From Eutreptiella sp. 'Long Island Sound 2002' (Eukaryota; Euglenozoa; Euglenophyceae; Eutreptiales; Eutreptiaceae): 64,000 nucleotides of DNA. Under the pieces are notes generated by a model. It was given only the letters and a program-made list of their open reading frames with translations, ran no database searches and was not told the DNA's origin. This document shows positions 32,401-47,029 of the stretch, piece by piece (the stretch's first letter is position 1; each line of letters opens with the position of its first letter). The position numbers and the translations under genes are program-made. The DNA lies in the NCBI GenBank assembly GCA_964036045.1, contig OZ038385.1, forward strand, positions 35,380,101 to 35,444,100, read 5' to 3'.

Positions 32401-35400
32401 GCATCCTTATCAGTTGGAAGGGCATCCTTATCAGTCGGAAGGGCATCCTTATCAGTTGCAAGGGAATCCTTATCAGTTGGAAGGGCATCCTTATGAGTTG
32501 GCAGGGGGTCCTTATCAGTTGGAAGGGCATCCTTATCAGTTGGAAGGGCATCCTTATCAGTTGGAAGGGCATCCTTATCAGTTGGAAGGGCGTCCTTATC
32601 AGTTGGAAGGGCATCCTTATCAGTTGGAAGTGCATCCTTATCAATTGTAAGGGCATCCTTATCAGTTGGAAGGGCATCCTTATCAGTTGGAAGGGCATCC
32701 TTATCAGTTGGAAGCACATCCTTATCAGTTGGAAGGACATCCTTATCAGTTGGAAGGGCATCCTTATCAGTTGGAAGGGCATCCTTATCAGTTGGAAGGG
32801 CATCCTTATCAGTTGGAAGGGCATCCTTATCAGTCGGAAGGGCATCCTTATCAGTTGCAAGGGAATCCTTATCAGTTGGAAGGGCATCCTTATGAGTTGG
32901 CAGGGGGTCCTTATCAGTTGGAAGGGCATCCTTATCAGTTGGAAGGGCATCCTTATCAGTTGGAAGGGCATCCTTATCAATTGGAAGCGCATCCTTATCA
33001 GTTGGAAGGGCATCCTTATCAGCTGGAAGGGCATCCTTATCAGTTGGAAGGGCGTCCTTATCAGTTGGAAGGGGGTCCTTATTAGTTGGAAGGACATCCT
33101 TATCAGTTGCAAGGGCATCCTTATCAGTTGGAAGGGCATCCTTATCAGTTGGAAGGGCATCCTTATCAGTTGGAAGGGCATCCTTATCAGTTGGGAGGGC
33201 ATCCTTATCAGTTGGAAGGGCATCCTTATCAGTTGGAAGGGCATCCTTATCAGTTGGGAGGGCATCCTTATCAGTTGGAAGGGCATCCTTATCAGTTGGA
33301 AGGGGGTCCTTATCCGTTGGAAGGGCATCCTTATCAGTTGGAAGGGCCTCCTTATCAGTTGGAAGGGCATCCTTATCAGTTGGAAGGGCATCCTTATCAG
33401 TTGGAAGGGCATCCTTATCAGTTGGGAGGGCATCCTTATCAGTTGGAAGGGCATCCATATCAGTTGGAAGGACATCCTTATCAGTTGGAAGGCCATCCTT
33501 ATCAGTTGGAAGGGGGTCCTTATTGGTTCGGAAGGGCATCCTTATCAGTTGGAAGGGCATCCTTATTAGTTGGAAGGACATCCTTATCAGTTGCAAGGGC
33601 ATCCTTATCAGTTGGAAGGGCATCCTTATCAGCTCGAAGGGCATCCTTATCAGTTGGAAGGGCATCCTCATCAGTTGGAAGGGCATCCTTATCAGTTGGA
33701 AGGGCATCCTTATCAGTTGGAAGGGGGTCCTTATCGGTTGGAAGGGCATCCTTATCAGTTGGAAGGGCATCCTTATCAGTTGGAAGGGCCTCCTTATCAG
33801 TTGGAAGGGCGTCCTTATCAATTGGAAGGGCATCCTTATCAGTTGGAAGGGCATCCTTATCAGTTGGAAGGGCATCCTTATCAGTTGGACGGGCATCCTT
33901 ATCAGTTGGACGGGCATCCTTAACAGTTGGGAGGGCATCCTTATCAGTTGGAAGGGCATCCATATCAGTTGGAAGGACATCCTTATCAGTTGGAAGGCCA
34001 TCCTTATCAGTTGGAAGGGGGTCCTTATCGGTTGGAAGGGCATCCTTATCAGTTGGAAGGGCATCCTTATTAGTTGGAAGGACATCCTTATCAGTTGCAA
34101 GGGCATCCTTATCAGTTGGAAGGGCATCCTTATCAGCTCGAAGGGCATCCTCATCAGTTGGAAGGGCATCCTTATCAGTTGGAAGGGCATCCTTATCAGT
34201 TGGAAGGGGGTCCTTATCGGTTGGAAGGGCATCCTTATCAGTTGGAAGGGCATCCTTATCAGTTGGAAGGGCATCCTTATCAGTTGGAAGGGCGTCCTTA
34301 TCAATTGGAAGGGCATCGTTATCAGTTGGAAGGGCATCCTTATCAGTTGGAAGGGCATCCTTATCAGTTGGACGGGCATCCTTATCAGTTGGAAGGGCAT
34401 CCTTATCAGCTGGAAGGGCATCCTTATCATTTGGAAGGACATCCTTATCAGTTGGAAGGGCATCCTTATCAGTTGGAAGGGCATCCTTATCAGTTGGAAG
34501 GGGGTCCTTATCGGTTGGAAGGGCTCCTTATCAGTTGGAAGGGCATCCTTATCAGTTGGAAGGGCATCCTTATCAGTTGGAAGGTCATCCTTATCAGTTG
34601 GAAGGGCATCCTTATCAGTTGGAAGGGCGTCCTTATCAATTGGAAGGGCATCCTTATCAGTTGGAAGGGGGTCCTTATCAGTTGGAAGCGCATCCTTATC
34701 AGTTGGACGGGCATCCTTATCAGTTGGAAGGGCATCCTTATCAGCTGGAAGGGCATCCTTATCATTTGGAAGGACATCCTTATCAGTTGGAAGGGCATCC
34801 TTATCAGTTGGAAGGGCATCCTTATCAGTTGGAAGGGGGTCCTTATCGGTTGGAAGGGCTCCTTATCAGTTGGAAGGGCATCCTTATCAGTTGGAAGGGC
34901 ATCCTTATCAGTTGGACGGGCATCCTTATCAGTTGGAAGGGCATCCTTATCAGTTGGAAGGGCATCCTTATCAGTTGGAAGGACATCCTTATCAGTTGGA
35001 AGGGCATCCTTATCAGGTGGAAGGGCATCCTTATCAGTTGGAAGAGGGTCCTTATCAGTTGGAAGGGCATCCTTATCATTTGGAAGGGCATCCTTATCAG
35101 TTGGAAGGGCATCCTTATCATTTGGAAGGGCATCCTTATCAGTCGGAAGGGCATCCTTATCAGTTGCAAGGGAATCCTTATCAGTTGGAAGGGCATCCTT
35201 ATGAGTTGGCAGGGGGTCCTTATCAGTTGGAAGGGCATCCTTATCAGTTGGAAGGGCATCCTTATCAGTTGGAAGGGCATCCTTATCAGTTGGAAGGGCA
35301 TCCTTATCAGTTGGGAGGGCATCCTTATCAGTTGGAAGGGCATCCATATCAGTTGGAAGGACATCCTTATCAGTTGGAAGGGGGTCCTTATCAGTTGGAA

Positions 35401-36839
35401 GGGGGTCCTTATCGGTTGGGAGGGCATCCTTATCAGTTGGAAGGGCATCCTTATTAGTTGGAAGGACATCCTTATCAGTTGCAAGGGCATCCTTATCAGT
35501 TGCAAGGGCATCCTTATCCGTTGGAAGGGCATCCTTATCAGCTCGAAGGGCATCCTTATCAGTTGGAAGGGCATCTTTATCAGTTGGAAGGGCATCCTTA
35601 TCAGTTGGAAGGACATCCTTATCAGTTGGAAGGGCATCCTTATCAGTTGGAAGGGGGTCCTTATCAGTTGGAAGGGCATCCTTATCAGTTGGAAGGGCAT
35701 CCTTATCAGTTGGAAGGGCATCCTTATCAGTTGGAAGGTCATCCTTATCAGTTGGAAGGGCATCCTTATCAGTTGGAAGGGCGTCCTTATCAATTGGAAG
35801 GGCATCCTTATCAGTTGGAAGGGGGTCCTTATCAGTTGGAAGGGCATCCTTATCAGTTGGACGGGCATCCTTATCAGTTGGAAGGGCATCCTTATCAGTT
35901 GGAAGGGCATCCTTATCAGTTGGAAGGGAATCCTTATCAGTTGGAAGGGCATCCTTATCAGTTGGAAGGGCATCCTTATCAGTTGGAAGGGGGTCCTTAT
36001 CGGTTGGAAGGGCTCCTTATCAGTTGGAAGGGCATCCTTATCAGTTGGAAGGGCATCCTTATCAGTTGGACGGGCATCCTTATCAGTTGGAAGGGCATCC
36101 TTATCAGTTGGAAGGGCATCCTTATCAGTTGGAAGGACATCCTTATCAGTTGGAAGGGCATCCTTATCAGTTGGAAGGGCATCCTTATCAGTTGGAAGGG
36201 GGTCCGTATCAGTTGGAAGGGCATCCTTATCAGTTGGAAGGGCATCCTTATCAGTTGGAAGGTCATCCTTATCAGTTGGACGGGCATCCTTATCAGTTGG
36301 AAGGGCATCCTTATCAGTTGGAAGGGCATCCTTATCAGTTGGAAGGGCGTCCTTATCAGTTGGAAGGGCATCCTTATCAGTTGGAAGGGCATCCCTATCA
36401 ATTGTAAGGGCATCCTTATCAGTTGGAAGGGCATCCTTATCAGTTGGAAGGGCATCCTTATCAGTTGGACGGGCATCCTTATCAGTTGGAAGGGCATCCT
36501 TATCAGTTGGAAGGGCATCCTTATCAGTTGGAAGGGCATCCTTATCAGTCGGAAGGGCATCCTTATCAGTTGCAAGGGAATCCTTATCAGTTGGAAGGGC
36601 ATCCTTATGAGTTGGCAGGGGGTCCTTATCAGTTGGAAGGGCATCCTTATCAGTTGGAAGGGCATCCTTATCAGTTGGAAGGGCATCCTTATCAATTGGA
36701 AGCGCATCCTTATCAGTTCGAAGGGCATCCTTATCAGTTGGAAGGGCATCCTTATCAGTTGGAAGGGCGTCCTTATCAGTTGGAAGGGCATCCTTATCAG
36801 TTGGAAGGGCATCCTTATCAATTGGAAGGGCATCCTTAT

Positions 36840-39800
36840 CAGTTGGAAGGGCATCCTTATCAGTTGGAAGGGCATCCTTATCCGTTTGAAGGACATCCCT
36901 ATCAGTTGGAAGGGCATCCATATCAGTTGGAAAGGCATCCTTATCAGTTGGAAGGGCGTCCTTATCAGTTGGAAGGGCATCCTTGTCAGTTGGAAGGGCA
37001 TCCTTATCAATTGGAAGGGCATCCTTATCAGTTGGAAGGGCATCCTTATCAGTTGGAAGGGCATCCTTATCAGTTGGAAGGGCATCCTTATCAGTTGGAA
37101 GGGGGTCCTTATCAGTTGGAAGGACATCCTTATCAGTTGCAAGGGCATCCTTGTCAGTTGGAAGGGCATCGTTATCAGTTGGAAGGGCATCCTTATCAGT
37201 TGGAAGGGCATCCTTATCAGTTGGAAGGGGGTCCTTATCGGTTGGAAGGGCATCCTTATCAGTTGGAAGGGCATCCTTATCAGTCGGAAGGGCATCCTTA
37301 TCAGTTGGAAGGGCATCCTTATCAGTTGGAAGGGCATCCTTATCAGTTGGGAGGGCATCCTTATCAGTTGGAAGGGCATCCATATCAGTTGGAAGGACAT
37401 CCTTACCAGTTGGAAGGCCATCCTTATCAGTTGGAAGGGGGTCCTTATCGGTTGGAAGGGCATCCTTATCAGTTGGAAGGGCATCCTTATTAGTTGGAAG
37501 GACATCCTTATCAGTTGCAAGGGCATCCTTATCAGTTGGAAGGGCATCCTTATCAGCTCGAAGGGCATCCTTATCAGTTGGAAGGGCATCCTCATCAGTT
37601 GGAAGGGCGTCCTTATCAGTTGGAAGGGCATCCTTATCAGTTGGAAGGGGGTCCTTATCGGTTGGAAGGGCATCCTTATCAGTTGGAAGGGCATCCTTAT
37701 CAGTTGGAAGGGCATCCTTATCAGTTGGAAGGGCGTCCTTATCAATTGGAAGGGCATCCTTATCAGTTGGAAGGGGGTCCTTATCAGTTGGAAGGGCATC
37801 CTTATCAGTTGGACGGGCATCCTTATCAGTTGGAAGGGCATCCTTATCAGCTGGAAGGGCATCCTTATCATTTGGAAGGACATCCTTATCAGTTGGAAGG
37901 GCATCCTTATCAGTTGGAAGGGCATCCTTATCAGTTGGAAGGGGGTCCTTATCGGTTGGAAGGGCTCCTTATCAGTTGGAAGGGCATCCTTATCAGTTGG
38001 AAGGGCATCCTTATCAGTTGGAAGGTCATCCTTATCAGTTGGAAGGGCATCCTTATCAGTTGGAAGGGCGTCCTTATCAATTGGAAGGGCATCCTTATCA
38101 GTTGGAAGGGGGTCCTTATCAGTTGGAAGGGCATCCTTATCAGTTGGACGGGCATCCTTATCAGTTGGAAGGGCATCCTCATCAGCTGGAAGGGCATCCT
38201 TATCATTTGGAAGGACATCCTTATCAGTTGGAAGGGCATCCTCATCAGTTGGAAGGGCATCCTTATCAGTTGGAAGGGGGTCCTTATCGGTTGGAAGGGC
38301 TCCTTATCAGTTGGAAGGGCATCCTTATCAGTTGGAAGGGCATCCTTATCAGTTGGACGGGCATCCTTATCAGTTGGAAGGGCATCCTTATCAGTTGGAA
38401 GGGCATCCTTATCAGTTGGAAGGACATCCTTATCAGTTGGAAGGGCATCCTTATCAGTTGGAAGGGCATCCTTATCAGTTGGAAGGGGGTCCTTATCAGT
38501 TGGAAGGGCATCCTTATCAGTTGGAAGGGCATCCTTATCAGTTGGAAGGGCATCCTTATCAGTTGGAAGGGCATCCTTATCAGTCGGAAGGGCATCCTTA
38601 TCAGTTGCAAGGGAATCCTTATCAGTTGGAAGGGCATCCTTATGAGTTGGCAGGGGGTCCTTATCAGTTGGAAGGGCATCCTTATCAGTTGGAAGGGCAT
38701 CCTTATCAGTTGGAAGGGCATCCTTATCAGTTGGAAGCGCATCCTTATCACTTGGAAGGGCATCCTTATCAGTTGGAAGGGCATCCTTATCAGTTGGAAG
38801 GGCGTCCTTATCAGTTGGAAGGGCATCCTTATCAGTTGGAAGGGCATCCTTATCAATTGGAAGGGCATCCTTATCAGTTGGAAGGGAATCCTTATCAGTT
38901 GGAAGGGCATCCTTATCCGTTGGAAGGACATCCTTATCAGTTGGAAGGTCATCCTTATCAGTTGGAAGGGCATCCTTATCAGTTGGAAGGACATCCTTAT
39001 CAGTTGGAAGGGCATCCTTATCAGTTGGAAGGGCATCCTTATCAGTTGGAAGGGGGTCCTTATCAGTTGGAAGGGCATCCTTATCAGTTGGAAGGACATC
39101 CTTATCAGTTGGAAGGGCATCCTTATCAATTGGAAGGGCATCCTTATCAGTTGGAAGGGCATCCTTATCAGTTGGAAGGGCATCCTTATCAGTTGGAAGG
39201 GCATCCTTATCAGTTGGAAGGGCATCCTTATCCGTTTGAAGGACATCCCTATCAGTTGGAAGGGCATCCATATCAGTTCGAAGGGCATCCTTATCAGTTG
39301 GAAGGGCGTCCTTATCAGTTGGAAGGGCATCCTTGTCAGTTGGAAGGGCATCCTTATCAATTGCAAGGGCATCCTTATCAGTTGGAAGGGCATCCTTATC
39401 AGTTGGAAGGGCATCCTTATCAGTTGGAAGGGCATCCTTATCAGTTGGAAGGGGGTCCTTATCAGTTGGAAGGACATCCTTATCAGTTGCAAGGGCATCC
39501 TTGTCAGTTGGAAGGGCATCGTTATCAGTTGGAAGGGCATCCTTATCAGTTGGAAGGGCATCCTTATCAGTTGGAAGGGGGTCCTTATCGGTTGGAAGGG
39601 CATCCTTATCAGTTGGAAGGGCATCCTTATCAGTTGGAAGGGCATCCTTATCAGTTGGAAGGGCATCCTTATCAGTTGGAAGGGCATCCTTATCAGTTGG
39701 GAGGGCATCCTTATCAGTTGGAAGGGCATCCATATCAGTTGGAAGGACATCCTTACCAGTTGGAAGGCCATCCTTATCAGTTGGAAGGGGGTCCTTATCG

Positions 39801-40640
39801 GTTGGAAGGGCATCCTTATCAGTTGGAAGGGCATCCTTATTAGTTGGAAGGACATCCTTATCAGTTGCAAGGGCATCCTTATCAGTTGGAAGGGCATCCT
39901 TATCAGCTCGAAGGGCATCCTTATCAGTTGGAAGGGCATCCTCATCAGTTGGAAGGGCATCCTTATCAGTTGGAAGGGCATCCTTATCAGTTGGAAGGGG
40001 GTCCTTATCGGTTGGAAGGGCATCCTTATCAGTTGGAAGGGCATCCTTATCAGTTGGAAGGGCATCCTTATCAGTTGGAAGGGCGTCCTTATCAATTGGA
40101 AGGGCATCCTTATCAGTTGGAAGGGGGTCCTTATCAGTTGGAAGGGAATCCTTATCAGTTGGACGGGCATCCTTATCAGTTGGAAGGGCATCCTTATCAG
40201 CTGGAAGGGCATCCTTATCATTTGGAAGGACATCCTTATCAGTTGGAAGGGCATCCTTATCAGTTGGAAGGGCATCCTTATCAGTTGGAAGGGGGTCCTT
40301 ATCGGTTGGAAGGGCTCCTTATCAGTTGGAAGGGCATCCTTATCAGTTGGAAGGGCATCCTTATCAGTTGGAAGGTCATCCTTATCAGTTGGAAGGGCAT
40401 CCTTATCAGTTGGAAGGGCGTCCTTATCAATTGGAAGGGCATCCTTATCAGTTGGAAGGGGGTCCTTATCAGTTGGAAGGGCATCCTTATCAGTTGGACG
40501 GGCATCCTTATCAGTTGGAAGGGCATCCTCATCAGCTGGAAGGGCATCCTTATCATTTGGAAGGACATCCTTATCAGTTGGAAGGGCATCCTTATCAGTT
40601 GGAAGGGCATCCTTATCAGTTGGAAGGGGGTCCTTATCGG
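36840..40640. repeat. Higher-order block repeated with 2,350-bp period
   Basis: Rare markers such as TCCGTTTGAAGGACATCCC occur at 36881 and 39231, exactly 2,350 bp apart. The order of variants after them is preserved for about 1.4 kb, to about 38290 and 40640. 2,350 equals 112 units of 21 minus two, consistent with two 20-bp units in the period. A few substitutions distinguish the copies. Confidence 0.75.
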
Positions 40641-43600
40641 TTGGAAGGGCATCCTTATCAGTTGGACGGGCATCCTTATCAGTTGGAAGGGCATCCTTAT
40701 CACTTGGAAGGGCATCCTTATCAGTTGGAAGGGCATCCTTATCAGTTGGAAGGGCATCCTTGTCAGTTGGAAGGGCATCCTTATCAGTTGGAAGGGCATC
40801 CTTATCAGTTGGAAGGGGGTCCTTATCAGTTGGAAGGGCATCCTTATCAGTTGGAAGGGCATCCTTATCAGTTGGAAGGGCATCCTTATCAGTTGGAAGG
40901 GCATCCTTATCAGTCGGAAGGGCATCCTTATCAGTTGCAAGGGAATCCTTATCAGTTGGAAGGGCATCCTTATGAGTTGGCAGGGGGTCCTTATCAGTTG
41001 GAAGGGCATCCTTATCAGTTGGAAGGGCATCCTTATCAGTTGGAAGGGCATCCTTATCAGTTGGAAGCGCATCCTTATCAGTTGGAAGGGCATCCTTATC
41101 AGTTGGAAGGGCATCCTTATCAGTTGGAAGGGCGTCCTTATCAGTTGGAAGGGCATCCTTATCAGTTGGAAGGGCATCCTTATCAATTGGAAGGGCATCC
41201 TTATCAGTTGGAAGGGAATCCTTATCAGTTGGAAGGGCATCCTTATCCGTTGGAAGGACATCCTTATCAGTTGGAAGGTCATCCTTATCAGTTGGAAGGG
41301 CATCCTTATCAGTTGGAAGGACATCCTTATCAGTTGGAAGGGCATCCTTATCATTTGGAAGGGCATCCTTATCAGTTGGAAGGGGGTCCTTATCAGTTGG
41401 AAGGGCATCCTTATCAGTTGGAAGGACATCCTTATCAGTTGGAAGGGCATCCTTATCAATTGGAAGGGCATCCTTATCAGTTGCAAGGGCTTCCTTATCA
41501 GTTGGAAGGGCATCCTTGTCAGTTGGAAGGGCATCCTTATCAGTTGGAAGGGCATCCTTATCAGTTGGAAGGGCATCCTTATCAGTTGGAAGGGCATCCT
41601 TATCAGTTGGAAGGGGGTCCTTATCAGTTGGAAGGGCATCCTTATCAGTTGGAAGGGCATCCTTATCAGTTGGAAGGGCATCCTTATCAGTTGGAAGGGC
41701 ATCCTTATCAGTTGGACGGGCATCCTTATCAGTTGGAAGGCCATCCTTATCAGTTGGAAGGGCATCCTTATCAATTGGAAGGGCATCCTTATCAGTTGGA
41801 AGGGCATCCTTATCAGTTGGAAGGACATCCTTATCAGTTGGAAGGGCATCCTTATCAATTGGAAGGGCATCCTTATCAGTTGGAAGGGCATCCTTATCAG
41901 TTGGAAGGGGGTCCGTATCAGTTGGAAGGGCATCCTTATCAGTTGGACGGGCATCCTTATCAGTTGGAAGGGCATCCTCATCAGCTGGAAGGGCATCCTT
42001 ATCATTTGGAAGGACATCCTTATCAGTTGGAAGGGCATCCTTATCAGTTGGAAGGGCATCCTTATCAGTTGGAAGGGGGTCCTTATCGGTTGGAAGGGCT
42101 CCTTATCAGTTGGAAGGGCATCCTTATCAGTTGGAAGGGCATCCTTATCAGTTGGACGGGCATCCTTATCAGTTGGAAGGGCATCCTTATCAGTTGGAAG
42201 GGCATCCTTATCAGTTGGAAGGACATCCTTATCAGTTGGAAGGGCATCCTTATCAGTTGGAAGGGCATCCTTATCAGTTGGAAGGGGGTCCTTATCAGTT
42301 GGAAGGGCATCCTTATCAGTTGGAAGGGCATCCTTATCAGTTGGAAGGGCATCCTTATCAGTTGGAAGGGCATCCTTATCAGTCGGAAGGGCATCCTTAT
42401 CAGTTGCAAGGGAATCCTTATCAGTTGGAAGGGCATCCTTATGAGTTGGCAGGGGGTCCTTATCAGTTGGAAGGGCATCCTTATCAGTTGGAAGGGCATC
42501 CTTATCAGTTGGAAGGGCATCCTTATCAGTTGGAAGCGCATCCTTATCAGTTGGAAGGGCATCCTTATCAGTTGGAAGGGCATCCTTATCAGTTGGAAGG
42601 GCGTCCTTATCAGTTGGAAGGGCATCCTTATCAGTTGGAAGGGCATCCTTATCAATTGGAAGGGCATCCTTATCAGTTGGAAGGGAATCCTTATCAGTTG
42701 GAAGGGCATCCTTATCCGTTGGAAGGACATCCTCATCAGTTGGAAGGTCATCCTTATCAGTTGGAAGGGCATCCTTATCAGTTGGAAGGACATCCTTATC
42801 AGTTGGAAGGGCATCCTTATTAGTTGGAAGGGGGTCCTTATCAGTTGGAAGGGCATCCTTATCAGTTGGAAGGGGGTCCTTATCAGTTGGAAGGGCATCC
42901 TTATCAGTTGGAAGGGCATCCTTATCAGTTGGAAGGGCATCCTTATCAGTTGGAAGGGCATCCTTATCAGTCGGAAGGGCATCCTTATCAGTTGCAAGGG
43001 AATCCTTATCAGTTGGAAGGGCATCCTTATGAGTTGGCAGGGGGTCCTTATCAGTTGGAAGGGCATCCTTATCAGTTGGAAGGGCATCCTTATCAGTTGG
43101 AAGGGCATCCTTATCAGTTGGAAGCGCATCCTTATCAGTTGGAAGGGCATCCTTATCAGTTGGAAGGGCATCCTTATCAGTTGGAAGGGCGTCCTTATCA
43201 GTTGGAAGGGCATCCTTATCAGTTGGAAGGGCATCCTTATCAATTGGAAGGGCATCCTTATCAGTTGGAAGGGAATCCTTATCAGTTGGAAGGGCATCCT
43301 TATCCGTTGGAAGGACATCCTCATCAGTTGGAAGGTCATCCCTATCAGTTGGAAGGGCATCCTTATCAGTTGGAAGGACATCCTTATCAGTTGGAAGGGC
43401 ATCCTTATTAGTTGGAAGGGCATCCTTATCAGTTGGAAGGGGGTCCTTATCAGTTGGAAGGGCATCCTTATTAGTTGGAAGGGGGTCCTTATCAGTTGGA
43501 AGGGCATCGTTATCAGTTGGAAGGGCATCCTTATCAGTTGCAAGGGCTTCCTTATCAGTTGGAAGGGCATCCTTGTCAGTTGGAAGGGCATCCTTATCAG

Positions 43601-44199
43601 TTGGAAGGGCATCCTTATCAGTTGGAAGGGCATCCTTATCAGTTGGAAGGGCATCCTTATTAGTTGGAAGGGGGTCCTTATCAGTTGGAAGGGCGTCCTT
43701 ATCAGTTGGAAGGGCATCCTTATCAGTTGGAAGGGCATCCTTATCAGTTGGAAGGACATCCTTATCAGTTGGAAGGGCATCCTTATCAATTGGAAGGGCA
43801 TCCTTATCAGTTGCAAGGGCATCCTTATCAGTTGGAAGGGCATCCTTGTCAGTTGGAAGGGCATCCTTATCAGTTGGAAGGTCATCCTTATCAGTTGAAA
43901 GGGCATCCTTATCAGTTGGAAGGGCATCCTTATCAGTTGGAAGGGGGTCCTTATCAGTTGGAAGGGCATCCTTATCAGTTGGAAGGGCATCCTTATCAGT
44001 TGGAAGGGCATCCTTATCAGTTGGACGGGCATCCTTATCAGTTGGAAGGGCATCCTTATCAGTTGGAAGGGCATCCTTATCAGTTGGAAGGTCATCCTTA
44101 TCAGTTGGAAGGGCATCCTTATCAGTTGGAAGGACATCCTTATCAGTTGGAAGGGCATCCTTATCCGTTGGAAGGGCATCCTTATCAGTTGGAAGGGGG

Positions 44200-46550
44200 T
44201 CCTTATCGGTTGGAAGGGCATCCTTATCAGTTGGACAGGCATCCTTATCAGTTGGAAGGGCATCCTTATCACTTGGAAGGGCATCCTTATCAATTGGAAG
44301 GGCATCCTTATCAGTTGGAAGGGCATCCTTATCAGTTGGAAGGGCATCCTTATCAGTTGGAAGGGCATCCTTATCAATTGGAAGGGCATCCTTATCAGTT
44401 GCAAGGGCATCCTTATCAGTTGGAAGGGCATCCTTGTCAGTTGGAAGGGCATCTTTATCAGTTGGAAGGGCATCCTTATCAGTTGGAAGGGCATCGTTAT
44501 CAGTTGGAAGGGCATCGTTATCAGTTGGAAGGGGGTCCTTATCAGTTCAAAGGGCATCCTTATCAGTTGGAAGGGCATCCTTATCAGTTGGAAGGGCATC
44601 CTTATCAGTTGGAAGGGGGTCCTTATCGGTTGGAAGGGCATCCTTATCAGTTGGACGGGCATCCTTATCAGTTGGAAGGGCATCCTTATCACTTGGAAGG
44701 GCATCCTTATCAATTGGAAGGGCATCCTTATCAGTTGGAAGGGCATCCTTATCAGTTGGAAGGGCATCCTTATCAGTTGGAAGGGCATCCTTATCAATTG
44801 GAAGGGCATCCTTATCAGTTGCAAGGGCATCCTTATCAGTTGGAAGGGCATCCTTGTCAGCTGGAAGGGCATCCTTATCAGTTGGAAGGGCATCCTTATC
44901 AGTTGGAAGGGCATCGTTATCAGTTGGAAGGGCATCGTTATCAGTTGGAAGGGGGTCCTTATCAGTTGGAAGGGCATCCTTATCAGTTGGAAGGGCATCC
45001 TTATCAGTTGGAAGGGGGTCCTTATCGGTTGGAAGGGCATCCTTATCAGTTGGACGGGCATCCTTATCAGTTGGAAGGGCATCCTTATCACTTGGAAGGG
45101 CATCCTTATCAATTGGAAGGGCATCCTTATCAGTTGGAAGGGCATCCTTATCAGTTGGAAGGGCATCCTTATCAGTTGGAAGGGCATCCTTATCAATTGG
45201 AAGGGCATCCTTATCAGTTGGAAGGGCATCCTTGTCAGTTGGAAGGGCATCCTTATCAGTTGGAAGGGCATCCTTATCAGTTGGAAGGGCATCCCTATCA
45301 GTTGGAAGGGGGTCCTTATCAGTTGGAAGGGCATCCTTATCAGTTGGAAGGACATCCTTATCAGTTGGAAGGGCATCCTTATCAGTTGGAAGGGCATCCT
45401 TATCAGTTGGAAGGGGGTCCTTATCGGTTGGAAGGGCATCCTTATCAGTTGGACGGGCATCCTTATCAGTTGGAAGGGCATCCTTATCACTTGGAAGGGC
45501 ATCCTTATCAATTGGAAGGGCATCCTTATCAGTTGGAAGGGCATCCTTATCAGTTGGAAGGGCATCCTTATCAGTTGGAAGGGCATCCTTATCAATTGGA
45601 AGGGCATCCTTATCAGTTGCAAGGGCATCCTTATCAGTTGGAAGGGCATCCTTGTCAGTTGGAAGGGCATCCTTATCAGTTGGAAGGGCATCCTTATCAG
45701 TTGGAAGGGCATCCTTATCAGTTGGGAGGGCATCCTTATCAGTTGGAAGGGGGTGCTTATCGGTTGGAAGGGCATCCTTATCAGTTGGACGGGCATCCTT
45801 ATCAGTTGGAAGGGCATCCTTATCACTTGGAAGGGCATCCTTATCAGTTGGAAGGGCATCCTTATCAGTTGGAAGGGCATCCTTATCAGTTGGAAGGGCA
45901 TCCTTATCAGTTGGAAGGGCATCCTTATCAATTGGAAGGGCATCCTTATCAGTTGCAAGGGCATCCTTATCAGTTGGAAGGGCATCCTTGTCAGTTGGAA
46001 GGGCATCCTTATCAGTTGCAAGGGCATCCTTATCAGCTGGAAGGGCATCCTTATCAGTTGGAAGGGCATCGTTATCAGTTGGAAGGGGTTCCTTATCAGT
46101 TGGAAGGGCATCCTTATCAGTTGGAAGGGCATCCTTATCAGTTGGAAGGGCATCCTTATCAGTTGGACGGGCATCCTTATCAGTTGGAAGGGGGTCCTTA
46201 TCCGTTGGAAGGACATCCTTATCAGTTGGAAGGGCATCCTTATCAGTTGGAAGGGCATCCTTATCAGTTGGAAGGGGGTCCTTATCGGTTGAAAGGGCAT
46301 CCTTATCAGTTGGACGGGCATCCTTATCAGTTGGAAGGGCATCCTTATCACTTGGAAGGGCATCCTTATCAATTGGAAGGGCATCCTTATCAGTTGGAAG
46401 GGCATCCTTATCAGTTGGAAGGACATCCTTATCAGTTGGAAGGGCGTCCTTATCAATTGGAAGGGCATCCTTATCAGTTGGAAGGGGGTCCTTATCGGTT
46501 GGAAGGGCATCCTTATCAGTTGGACGGGCATCCTTATCAGTTGGAAGGGC
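44200..46550. repeat. Higher-order blocks of 16-25 units marked by a TATCACTTGG variant
   Basis: The rare ACTTGG unit occurs at 44271, 44691, 45090, 45489, 45825 and 46350, each time two units after a TTGGAC unit. The steps are 420, 399, 399, 336 and 525 bp, all multiples of 21 (20, 19, 19, 16 and 25 units). This shows block-wise growth with gain and loss of whole units. Confidence 0.75.
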
Positions 46551-47029
46551 ATCTTTATCAGTTGGAAGGGCATACTTGTCATTTGGAAGGACATCCTTAT
46601 CAGTTGGAAGGGCATCCTTATCAGTTGGAAGGGCATCCTTATCAGTTGGAAGGGGGTCCTTATCGGTTGGAAGGGCTCCTTATCAGTTGGAAGGGCATCC
46701 TTATCAGTTGGAAGGGCATCCTTATCAGTTGGAAGGGCATCCTTATCAGTTGGAAGGGCATCCTTATCAGTTGGACGGGCATCCTTATCGGTTGGAAGGG
46801 CATCCTTATCAGTTGGAAGGGCATCCTTATCAGTTGGAAGGGCATCCTTATCAGTTGGAAGGGCATCCTTATCAGTTGGAAGGGCATCCTTATTAGTTGG
46901 AAGGGCATCCTTATCAGTTGGAAGGTCATCCTTATCCGTTGCAAGGGCATCCTTGTCAGTTCGAAGGACATCCTTATCAGTTGGAAGGGCATTCTTATCA
47001 GTTGCAAGGGCATCCTTATCAGTTGGAAG

